Origin: Liopterus haemorrhoidalis | Taxonomy: Eukaryota; Arthropoda; Insecta; Coleoptera; Dytiscidae | Direction of reading: 5' to 3' | Assembly (NCBI GenBank): GCA_963971575.1 | Contig: OZ020623.1 | Location: 17,052,980 to 17,116,979, forward strand | DNA: 64,000 nucleotides | Shown here: positions 1 to 11,500 of the stretch, piece after piece | How the letters are laid out: each line of letters opens with the position of its first letter | How positions within the stretch are numbered: the stretch's first letter is position 1 | Position numbers and translations under genes: made by a program | The notes under the pieces: model-generated | What the model saw: only the letters and a program-made list of their open reading frames with translations | Database searches by the model: none | Told to the model about the DNA's origin: nothing

Positions 1-849
1 TATATATAAAAAGAGAGATTTGGCTAAAAGAGTTTAAACAAAGCAATAAAACAAACAATATATCTTCAGAGCAAAAGTTTCTTATTTAAATAATTATTGT
101 AAATAAAAATTAAAAATATATGTATATATGAAGGTCTAAAAATTATATCAATAACTTCTTCTTTGGGCACAATCAGCTGGGCTGTCTTTTAGCCTCACAT
201 TAGTCCTCTATCTTGATATGTTAATTGTCAAGTGTCAAAAAATATTTATGTCAGATAACCTAAAAAATATATAACTGCGTAAAAACAAATTACATGGAGA
301 ATTTTCTCCATAAAATCTACGCCAAGAATATAAATAAAAGTCTAAATATGTAAATAATAACAAAATATATGAGAAAAATTAAATAATATATATTTCCAAT
401 GTACGACACTGAACATCTGTCAACTTGGAATAAAAATAATATTTTTACAGTGTAATAGGGATGTCGATCTAAACCAATCCGAAGCAAGGACAAACAGCTC
501 CTATCTTCTTACACACATTTTTCTACTTTGAAATAGATCATAGGTTATATATGAGATTGAATTTAACATAATTTATTGCCAAGTTATTCTGAAAAGCTTA
601 TATAAATATAATATATAAAAAAAAAAAAACGTGTATATGTTAAGATAAAACTTTCAACTTTAACTTAACATCTTTAAACTTCTTAAAAGTTAAAATTTAA
701 AATAAAAAAAGATAAGTATTATAAGTAATAAAAATAATATACTTTCATAATTGCGATTGTGTTCTTATTTAAAATATTTATCCTGAGTCAAGATTCCTGA
801 AAAAACTTGATTAGTTTTATTCGTTTTTAAATTTGATTAGTAAATTATA
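1..849. other. intergenic AT-rich DNA, no gene seen
   Basis: I see no reading frame, RNA gene or clear terminal repeat here. The stretch is AT-rich with short A and TA runs. It lies downstream of the Elp3 stop codon. Confidence 0.5.
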
Positions 850-1017
850 CACCTAATTCTGTTTTTACACGATAGATACTTTCCTGAAGAATTCTCGGAG
901 GTCTAAAACGTGGAGATTCATAAAAAAACTGGGGGGGGTCCAAAATCGACCGAATGCATGACCCTACTCTCATCCCATATGAGGAAGTAAAAATTCGTGT
1001 AAAAACAGAATCGGGTG
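850..1017. mobile_element. short MITE with 24-bp inverted ends
   Basis: The ends are inverted copies: a left end reading CACCTAATTCTGTTTTTACA and a right end reading TGTAAAAACAGAATCGGGTG, with few mismatches. TA dinucleotides flank both sides (848-849 and 1018-1019), as Tc1/mariner-type insertions leave. The 168-bp body has no coding capacity. The superfamily is inferred only from the TA flank. Confidence 0.6.
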
Positions 1018-1019
1018 TA

Positions 1020-1648
1020 TTTTATTTTTTGAACCGAACCGCGAACCGATGTTATGAACCGGTTCAATAAATAAAAATAGTAAACCGAATAAAAACCGAA
1101 CCTTAAACATTGTGTGAACCGTGAACCGGTTCGCAGCCCTGGTTAAAAATATTTTATTAGATAGATAAAAATTCTCTGCAAATTTTGATATATAGATAGT
1201 TATTAATTTTATTTCCGATTATTAGTTTTGTATAAGAAACTATTGAGAACTATAGGGTTGTGCGCCGCCTTAACAGCAAAATCATATTTGATAAAATAGT
1301 TTATAATAAGAAAACAAATATCTTTTGTTTTATTTCTTTTATCTGTTCAGCGCAGTTTTTAATATTATTTATTTAAAAAAAATTACACATAAATTGACAT
1401 AAATACAAAATTAACATAATTTGTAGAAAATTCTGGTTTTCCAATTACCTTCCATCGACTTCATGATAAAAACAATGTTATGTATTTCTGCATTTATATT
1501 AAATTCAATATATTCCTATTCCTCAATATTGCGCTTAGTTGTCTCCCGATCTTCATTACTTTCCAGATTACTCAAAATATTTTTCTTTTAAAAGACCTTT
1601 TCTTCCCATTTTAATCGCAATGAACATCCATCTCATGCGCCTTTATTC
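1020..1648. other. Elp3 3' flank with GAACCG-rich repeat debris
   Basis: From 1033 to 1140 the motif GAACCG and its complement recur, in a pattern typical of the end of a decayed DNA transposon. The rest is AT-rich. It should include the Elp3 3' UTR on the minus strand. One AATAAA in the minus sense sits almost at the stop codon (about 1640-1646), and I could not choose a poly(A) site. Confidence 0.35.
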
Positions 1649-2540
1649 TCATACCTTCTGAAATCTTCGTCGTCCATGTTTCAATTGTAATTCATTCTGG
1701 AATTTACTCTCCTCCATTCGTTTTAAAAGTCTAATTCTTTCTTCCTGCCTCCATTTCTTCCTTTCACCCACATTTTCATTTCTTAAAGCACTGATTTTAA
1801 TTCGTAAATGTGAATATTTTTCTTTATCCAAAACTGGAGCAAGACGTGTAGCAATTAATTTAATATTATCATCATCAGTTTGAGGACCATTTTCGTTAAT
1901 TTTTAATAGAACTTCATGTTGGTCAAGTTTTTCTGTAGTTTCGTAAGTATACACCAATTTTGGGAGCGAAGTTTTTGGTAATTGAATGTTTTTTGATACA
2001 GAGTAGTTATTGAGGGTGTTTGGACTTAATTTTTTGGACATATAAGGTCCATCTAATTCATAACCTAATTTTCTGTAATAATCCCTAGTTCCTACTCCTG
2101 AAATAACAGCAATTTTTTCAGATTGATGCTCGGTTAAAGCTATTTTTTCAGCCCATTCCATCAATAATACACCAAATCCTTGATGTTGAAATTTGGTAGG
2201 ATCTTTACAATGGACCGGTACAGCACTTCCATAAACGTGTAATTCACGTATAATGGAACATCTTCCTTGTAATTCTGGACGGAATGTTCCATTTGGACAT
2301 TGACGCAGGCGTAGAAGACCGATTAATATGTCTTGTTTTGGATCTTCGTAGCTTAAAAATGTTTCGTGGCCGCCATTTGCAATGTAGTCACGACGTACTG
2401 GTTCAACGTCGTAAGGACGAACTTTATTATGGATTTCATTTATTCCTACTTCACGAGTTCGGATATCACGACATTTTAAACCAAGATCTTTCATTCTTTC
2501 TAAGGCTAGTTCACGAAGATTGCCATGTTCAACTCCAGAA
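1649..2540 (-). CDS. Elp3: Elp3 exon 6, GNAT domain plus C-terminal extension
   Basis: The exon starts at 2540 after a TTTTTAG acceptor, completing a Ser codon, and ends in TGA at 1649-1651. Residues 376-547 are the GNAT part, with [26 protein letters not shown] and [20 protein letters not shown]. Residues 548-672 continue in frame as a charged, Lys/Arg/Glu-rich tail with a predicted helical stretch near [20 protein letters not shown]. Elp3 proteins I know stop near residue 547. The open frame makes the tail probably real, but no transcript evidence is available. Confidence 0.95.
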
Positions 2541-5500
2541 CTAAAAAGAAGTAATTTTATTATTTTTATAAATTATTGTTAAGTGTGAATTTTCATACAT
2601 ATTAGGATTTTGTAGGTACAGTAGATATCGTTTATAACGACATATCGGATTTTGCAATGAAATTTCAAAATCTCGGCCAGAAATATAACTTTTTATACGT
2701 GAGACTTATCGCTTATAACAACATCGGATATTACGACGAAAAATGGCTTGAAATTTGGGTCAAATTATCTTTTATAACGACGTAACACCACTGCCTAACG
2801 CGAAAACACTGGCGAAGTACCGAATTGGCTAGGGGAATTACCGAGTTATGAAAAGGCAAGGCGAAACGAGACAGATAAAAATATTCATTCAGTGGTTAAC
2901 TACGAGTTGATGGTACGTCATCGTCGTCGATATGGCGAAACGAAAAGCATTATTGTAATTTTTTCAAATATTGATGAAGAACTCGAAACGGAAGAAAATA
3001 TGACGGAAGATGAAATTTTAACTGGGTCAGATCCGAATTTGGAATCAGAAATAACGACGAAGTGGAAATGGAAGAAACAACCGAATTCCAAACACCTGTT
3101 ATTTTCAGCAGTTGAAACAATTCGGCATTTTTTCACGTTTAATAAAAATTTAAAAGATGCTAAAACAGATTTTGCATTGCCACATTTGGAAGAATTTATT
3201 GAAAAACACTTTTTAGAAAACCAAAAATCACGAAAACAAACCAAAATTACAGTTTTTTTATTTTTTATTTAAATATGTATACAGTGAACTCTCGATCTAA
3301 CGGACTACTCGAGGGAAGGGGTGTCCGTTAAATGCGATTGTCCGTTAAATCCGAATATCCGAAAATGGTTTCTATATGTATTAAATTAAAAGTAAAAAAA
3401 TAAAAATCATATATTATCGCGAATTTCGCGATATTTTTGCTATACAATGAGTTAGAACAATAACAAAGTAATATTTATTTATGAACAAAGTATAACATAA
3501 GAATTTATCTGTACAATATTTACAATACATAACATGAATGTAACGTGAACGTAGGTGTGAACGCGCTCACCCTTTGTTCTAATATATACATACATAATTT
3601 GTTGAAAATAACTGTGAGTAAAGAACAAAAAAATAATAATTTTTGAGATCTGAAAATTTTGTCCGTTAAATCCGAAGTCCGTTAAATCGGGGTCCGTTAG
3701 ATCGAGGGTTCACTGTACATACAAATTAAATAAATAAATAAATACATACATATAGGCTATTCCAAACGTTTAGGAGGAACTAGATTTTAGATAAAAATCT
3801 ATTTCGGCTTTATAAATCATAATCACATTGCAAATTCTAGATTAAATTGATTGTCATTATATAATGTTCTTTTCATTGCATTTTAATTTTTTGTCATTCT
3901 AAAAAAAAATCCCATTTATTTTTTTTTTTTTGTCTTCAAAATAAGTAAAAATGTTAATTTTTAAATAATTTTTTTTAATAAATGTCATTCGTTTCCATGG
4001 TTTCACTGTTGGAATTTTAAATTTTCACTTACCAACATGAAAAATAAAATAACCCAAGCAACGTTCATTTTCATGACAACGTAAAAGAACGAAATTCCCA
4101 TTTAGTTCCGCCTAAACGTTTGGAATAGCCTGTATGTAAAATTATGTAAGTGATAAGTTGTTTGTAAAATAAGTTGCATTGATTTTTTTAATGTTTTGTA
4201 ACACTTGAATATTGTTTTTGGTTGCTTCTTGCGCTCATTTAAATGTACTCTTTTCTAACATAAATAAAATGTACATAATTTTCAACATTGTATTTACAGT
4301 GTTTGGATGTAGCGACCTACGGTTATAACGACCGAATTTCATTGGTACCTTCAACGTCGTTATAAACGATATCCACTGTGTAAGGGTTTGGAACAAAATA
4401 CTTAAAAGTGCCCCCTTGCTCCTTACTATGGGCGTCCATGCATATGTATATCATAATTTGAGAGAGCTAGAACTATTTTTCTAAATTTGTGATTTCTTAC
4501 CTTACTAAGGGCATTGGGATATCTCTTTGTACTCTGTACACTCTGCACCAGGGGGGTATCAAGGACAGAATATGGGCTACAAGGTCCACTAATGTTGAGG
4601 GGGGGTAGCTCTTGTATCTTCCAGTTTTCCACAGTTCATACAGACCTGTACCTCTGATAACAAGTGTTGGGTAAATTTTAAGACCATCTGCTCTAAAGTC
4701 AGGATTCGAAAAAAATTCCTAAAATAAAATAAAATTAATAAAATTTGAAGTGAAGTGTGAATTTTCACACATTTCAGGGTTTTGTAGGTATTTAATAAGT
4801 GTAAGAAGCAAATATAATACTGGATGTCTATGGTCTATTTTAAATTAAAAAATCAGCTGTGGCCACCACAGGACCGACCGCCATCATAAAGTACTTGTAT
4901 AAAATACATTCTAGCAGCAGAATAGAAATAACTTGGCCTAATATTTTCTAACAGAGATATTATTTATCATGACCATGGAAACGTTACATATAAGTATGAA
5001 AAAATTGAGAATTTGTCGAAATTTTTCGTTTTATCAAAAAACGTCTCAAATAAAAGTTATTAGTTATTGCATTTATAGCAACTTTTGTTGAATAAATTTT
5101 TTCGAAATATTTTTCTGTTGCTAAATATTCGCAAAAATATTAAAATCGACACGAGTGAACTCCCATTTCTAGTCAACCGATTTTTACCAAAAGTTGATCA
5201 ACTCGTGTCATTGATGTCAAAAGCTTAAATATGCAGTTTCATAAAAATCCTTTCAGCCTAATTTGCTCTGCACGGGTACACAGACAGACGGACAGACAGA
5301 CAGACGGACGGACAGACATACAAACCGACAGACATCATGCTAAAAATAGTCAAAACGTTATGTAGGGACCTCAATTCGTGGAGATCCATCGAAATTTGCT
5401 ATAAATGCTATAAATGCAATAACTAATAACTTTTATTTGAGACGTTTTTTGATAAAACGAAAAATTTCGACAAATTCTCAATTTTTTCATACTTATATGT

Positions 5501-8500
5501 AACGTTTCCATGGTCATGATAAATAATATCTGTTAGAAAATATTAGGCCAAGTTATTTCTACTCTGCTGCTAGAATGTATTTTATACAAGTACTTTACGA
5601 TGGCGGTCGGTCCTGTGGTGGCCACAGCTGATTTTTTTAGTTAGTTTGTTGTTTATTTAGCAGTATTGTGTTTAGTTATATATTTTCTTACAGATTTCTT
5701 ATTGATTTCTATTTTAGACATTGTTAAGTACTACTGTTGTCAATCATCTTTCCTTCAATCAGAGGTAATTTCACAATAGTCAATTGAGAAGTGTCTCAGT
5801 AGTCTATTTATGTTAAAATTATAGTAAAAATATCATGTGATGCAGCATTGCTACATTTATTAAGATGAAAAAATAAAAAAGTGTTCTAAATAATATTTTT
5901 ATTCTTTGAGGTTCGTTTCGTTCTAATTAGTTTTCATTCCGTTCTCAGTCCCTGGTAACTACACACTACATTCTTAATTTAAATAAACTATAATATAAAA
6001 ATGTATTACTTACTTTAAATTGAAATACATCTCTATCTAAATCAACTTTCGGTAAATTCGGCATCATATGTGATACAACCTTAAAACCACAATCCTTTGA
6101 CATCTTAAAACTCTCACAACAAGCCACCACAGTATGCCCACGATTAGTATCTCTAGCAATATCTTCGTACACTGACTGTACTCCGATTTCCAATCTCGTA
6201 CAACCATAATTCAACATATCGCTCAGATGTCTTTTCTGACAATAATCTGGACGGGTTTCAATTGTTATTCCAACGCACTTGGTTCGAGAACGTTCAGAGT
6301 ATTTTACTGCTTCAGACACCGAGTGACTTTTGTGACCAGAGAGTGCATCGTGGAGATTACGGATGAAATAGTCTCGGTAATCATCGGGAAGAGACATAAA
6401 TGTTCCACCCATTACAATGAATTCAACTTTGTCGACTGTGTGTCCTAATTGTTGTAACTAAAATGAATTACGTATTATTAGTAATTTTGTTAACGTAATC
6501 TGTACTACTCCCTCCGTCCAAAAATATGGTAGGTGTAGGGCCCGCAGTTTCTAAACTGCAGCGCACTGAGGCAGAGCTCGAAAAATGAAAAAGGGGGGTT
6601 TCAGAGCACGAAGGACCATCTGACCTTAAAGGCGTCAAAAAACCTGTAACTTAATTGTATGGGTTCAAAAAAAAAACTCTGACATCTGGGATGGCAGGGA
6701 AGCGGTAGTTTCACCCGATATCGGCTCTAATAACGGGACTTGTACAGAGTGGTACTGTTAGCCTGGAACACCATGGGGATTATATGCTGGTGAAATGTAG
6801 TTCGGATAGGAGACAATACTTAACCAATGACTACCAACATCTATGATCAAACCCATATAATTAATTGTTATTCAAATCATACATGTGCGGTTGTAAAACG
6901 CACATGTGCTCATACATAACATAACCTAACTTAATGTATTATAACAACTTACGAGTAAAAAGCTAATACTTATCAGTAAAGTCCACACATGTGGAATTCT
7001 CTCTCTCAGTCCACAGCCTTTTTGACAAAAATATAATTCACAAAATAAAGAACCACACAGTAGCGTGAAAAATATATATTATTTCATAGATAGGTATTTT
7101 TCATTGGCAATACTGGAATCACACAACATCCGTACGTCGCATTCCACGGACTGCCCCCTCCTCCTGCTAGAGAGAACTATTCAAAATATTGCGCGGGGGC
7201 GCAACATCCCGGCGGCCGTGAAAACCCAGGTTTTCACAAACCTAAACACACAAAAAAAAATTAATTTAAAATCGGAAGTGGGTAAAGTTTGACCACAGGT
7301 CTCAGGAGAACGTTTGTAGCAGTCTTCACTTCCGCTACCCTGACGATGTTGTCTTTGCCAGGGATGACACGTACAACGCGTCCAAGCCGCCACTGGTAAG
7401 GCGGTAAACAGTCATCCTTTATAAGGACGAGGGTGCCTTCTTGTAGAGGGGTAGAAGGCTTCAACCATCGTTTCCTGCACTGTAGAGACAGCAGGTATTC
7501 GTTATGCCAACGTTTCCAAAAATCCTGGACGATTTTCTGCACCAGCTGATAGCGTGACAAGAGATTGGTTGGTTGTTCAGAAAGGTCCCGTTCTGGAAGA
7601 GCAACGCCAGCTTCTCCAATGAGAAGGTGATTCGGCGTTAGAGGCTGAATATCATTAGGATCATTCGAAAGAGGGCCAAGGGGCCTGCAATTTAAGATAG
7701 ATTCAATTTGACAAAAAACAGTAGAAAATTCTTCGTATGTTAACACTTGACTCCCAACAGTACGAGCTACATGAAATTTGACAGATTTGATGGCTGCTTC
7801 CCACAGGCCTCCGAAATGAGGCGCAGAGGGCGGTATCATTTTCCACACAATACCTTCAGTTGCAAGTTTGTTAGCTATATGTTCATTATACTCGTCTGAC
7901 GTGGTAAATCGCTGCAAGTCTGTAAAATATCGTTTCGCACCGATAAAGTTGGTGCCTGAATCGCTGTATAGGTGACAACAGCGTCCGCGACGTGCAATGA
8001 ATCGCTGAAAGGCACGCAAAAACGCTTCAGTAGACAAGTCGAGAGCTAACTCCAGGTGTACAGCTCGAGTGGAGAAACATATAAATAAACACAAATACGT
8101 TTTCATAGTCGTATGTCCTCTTCCTTTGCGGGGGGTTACATAGAAAGGACCTCCGTAGTCAACACCGACAATTGCAAAGGGTTTCTGAGGAACGACGCGT
8201 TCAACTGGTAAATTTCCCATCTGTGGATTTTCATTTGTGGGTTTGTGTCTAAAACACGTGATACATTGATGCGTAATCTGCCGAATAACTCTTCGGGCGG
8301 AAAGGATCCAATACTCCTGAGATAGTAGGGCCTGAAGAGTGCGGGGAGTCGCATGCATGAACCGCTCATGATACTGTATCACAAGAAGATCTGTGAATCT
8401 ATGCTTAGAGGGCAGAATGATCTGGTGTTTCCATTCATATGGAATTGTCGCATTTTGGAGACGGCCACCTACGCGTAGGATGCCCTTGTCGTCTACAAAT

Positions 8501-11500
8501 GGGGCGAGTTTTTGAATCTGTACAGAACATAATTTTCCTTCAGCAATCAACCGTAGTTCCGTGCTGAAAGCTTGCTGCTGTATAATACGAATCCAAGTCA
8601 ACAGAGCATTGTTGAGTTCAGCAACGCTCAGAAAGGGTAGAATATTTGAGGTGTGCAACCCTTTGCACTTTGTGAAGAACCGAAAACACCATGCCGTACG
8701 TTTCACAAGGGTGACTAGGGACGAGCATGTGTTCAACATAGTCTGTTCTTCAACATTTTGTACCACCAAGCACTTGGTGGCCTTTCTTTCAATCAAAGCC
8801 TCAGGTGGCGTAAATACCTGAGGGGTTGGCTGGCTCAGAGGCCAACTAGTGAATGGGTGACACAGCCAGGGGGGCCCATGCCACCATAAGTCATGAGACA
8901 TGAGTTCAGAGGGCAAAATCCCTCTTGAAGCGCAGTCAGCAGGATTCTGACTGCCTTTGACATGATACCATATGTCTGGAGAAAATTTGTTTTGGATGTC
9001 AGCTACACGGTTAGCTACAAAGGTATTCCATTCATATGCAGGTTTGCGAATCCAGGAAAGTGCAACAATGGAATCTGAAAATGCGTAAGCCTGTGAAATA
9101 GGGCAAGACAAATTATTGACAAGATATGACATAATTTTTGCAAGTAACACAGCGCCGCAAAGTTCAAGACGCGGTATGGACAGCGTTTTCAGGGGGGCTA
9201 CCTTAGATTTAGCCAAAAGTAGAGACGTCTTATATCCGTCTACAGTACGCCATCGCAGATATGCAACTGCAGCATAGCCGCATTCTGAAGCATCGCAGAA
9301 CCCGACCAAAATAGGTTCATTAAAACAAATTTTCCGTGGAATGGCTATTTGTTGTAATACAGTGATTTGATTCCTGTATTCTTTCCAGAGGACTTGAATA
9401 TGTTGAGGGGGATCTGAATCCCAATCAAGTCCCAATTTCCAAAGCTGTTGTAGCAGTTTCTTTGCAATAAATGTACTTGGAGCCAGCCAGCCGATGGGAT
9501 CAAATATATGAGCAATCTCGGAGAGTATGTGCCTTTTCGTACATGGCGTGTCACGCGGTTGTACCTGATAAGAAAAGCAATCTGTTTCCGGGTTCCATAC
9601 AATTCCCAGTATCTTAATCGAGGCATCCTCACCGTTCAGAAAGTTCAGCATCTTAGGCTCTCTCTCTAAAACAGGTATTGACTGAAGTACAGCTTGATCA
9701 TTGCTAGACCATTTTCTCAATTCTAGCTCGGCTTTTGATAGTAAAGTCGTTAGCTGTTGTCTGAGTTCAAGTGCTTGTGCAACAGAATCCGCTCCCGTAA
9801 TGACGTCATCAACATAACACTGATTCATCAAAGCTTGAGCAGCTAACGGGTACGTTGCGCCTTCGTCTTTCGCCAATTGATGTAGTGTTCTCAACGCTAG
9901 ATAGGGCGCAGATCTGGTGCCATATGTGACTGTGTTGAGTTGGAAAATGTCAGGAGGACTTGACAGTTGATCAGACCATAATATCCGTTGATACGGGCGC
10001 TCATGAGGCAAAACTAAAATTTGCCTGTACATTTGCCGTATGTCGGCGGTAATCAAAACTGCATGACGCCTTGAATTTAATATAACTGCCACTAAATCTT
10101 GTGTCAGGGAAGGCCCTGCTAAAAGTTCATTATTTAGAGAGTTAGCCAAATTTGTTTCCTTAGAAGCATTGAAAACAACCCTAAGTTTGGTGGTAGAACT
10201 ACTCTTCTTTATAACACAATGATGTGGCATGAAGTAACCATTTCGTATGTCTCTTTCATGAGACGGAACAATAGACATATGTTCTTGTATCCGATAATCT
10301 TGCATAAAATCAACATAACTCCGCTGTAATGTTGAATTAGCAAGTAGTCGCCGCTGCAGGGACCTATAGCAGGCTAAAGCAGCACTATATGAATTGCCAA
10401 TAAGTGGCTGTGAATTTTTTAACAATAAAGGAACTACATACCTCCCCGTATCAGTGCGATAGTGCTGTGAGGAGTAAATCTCTTCTGCCTGTTCTTCCTC
10501 GCTTGTTTTCTGGCGTGATAAGGGCACTTCTTCAATTTCCCAAAACCGTTGGAGAGAATCGGTTATCGTGGTGTGGGTTGTGGCTAGAAATGCGTGTGTG
10601 TGAAAGTCTCTAGGTATGGGGGTAGGTCCAGATATGACCCATCCGAATATGGTCTCCAAAGCGCGAACAGTGCCGTGGCCTCTTGGGGTTCCCTTGACTA
10701 TGGATGAATACAAATCGGCTCCAATCAGACAATCAATATGGCCCGGTTCGTTGAACGTCGGGTCTGCTAATTTAAGTGCTCTAAATTCATTGAAAAGATT
10801 TCTTTGCAGATGTGACCTCGGTAGATCTTGCGTAATCTTGTCAACGATGAGCGCAGTCGAATTGAAAACAGGCTTGGTTTTATGAACAGGTCGTAGAGCA
10901 CAGTTAGTGAGTCCTTTTACTACGCTGACTTCTACATCGGAAAATCCGGACACGACAGTGTTGGTGGGGGTCAGTGGCAGGTTGAGACGTGTGCGGCAAT
11001 CCTCAGTTAGGAAAGTAGACTCGCTACCGCTATCCAACAATGCCCGAATTGTATGCCAGCGATTTTTCTGGTCCCTTACCTCTAGTTGAGCTGTTCCCAG
11101 CAGCACATACGTAGACTCGCGTCTACCAAAGGATGAGCGGCTGCTCAACAGGCAAGGACTGTCAGGAGCACGATTAGTAGAGTCAGGCTTGGTGCCCCTT
11201 CCTCCAGTGTCCTGATTATTCGGCGATGCCCCTGTACTAGGATGCACCAAAGTGTGGTGTCGCTTACCACACACATTACACGTCTGAGAAGACTTGCAGT
11301 CAATGCTTCTGTGTGTAGATTGCAAACAATTGAAACATAAATTTTTCTCTTTAACAAAATTTCTCCTCCATTCCACTGATTGTTTCTTAAAGTTGAAACA
11401 ACGAAACAACGCATGACCGCTTTTGCTACAACAAAGACATTTTTTCATAGCTGTCGAAGTGACATGTACATTCGTTCTCTTTGGCAGAGATGAACTAGAA

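Larger units (their letters stand above)
2619..4378 (+). mobile_element. pogo/Tigger-type DNA transposon relic (copy 1)
   Basis: The ends match in inverted orientation (CAGTAGATATCGTTTATAACGA and its complement at 4355-4378). They have the CAGT start and the 'ATATCGTTTATAACGAC' style of pogo/Tigger elements, with TA before the left end. Two later MITEs sit inside it. Without them the relic is about 940 bp, so most of the transposase is deleted. It lies in Elp3 intron 5. A second copy is at 48.1-50.8 kb. Confidence 0.75.

Noticed and set aside
1649..2494. A stand-alone acetyltransferase gene
   Set aside because: It is the GNAT half of Elp3; the frame extends upstream to a splice acceptor at 2541-2542 and joins the radical-SAM exons in phase.
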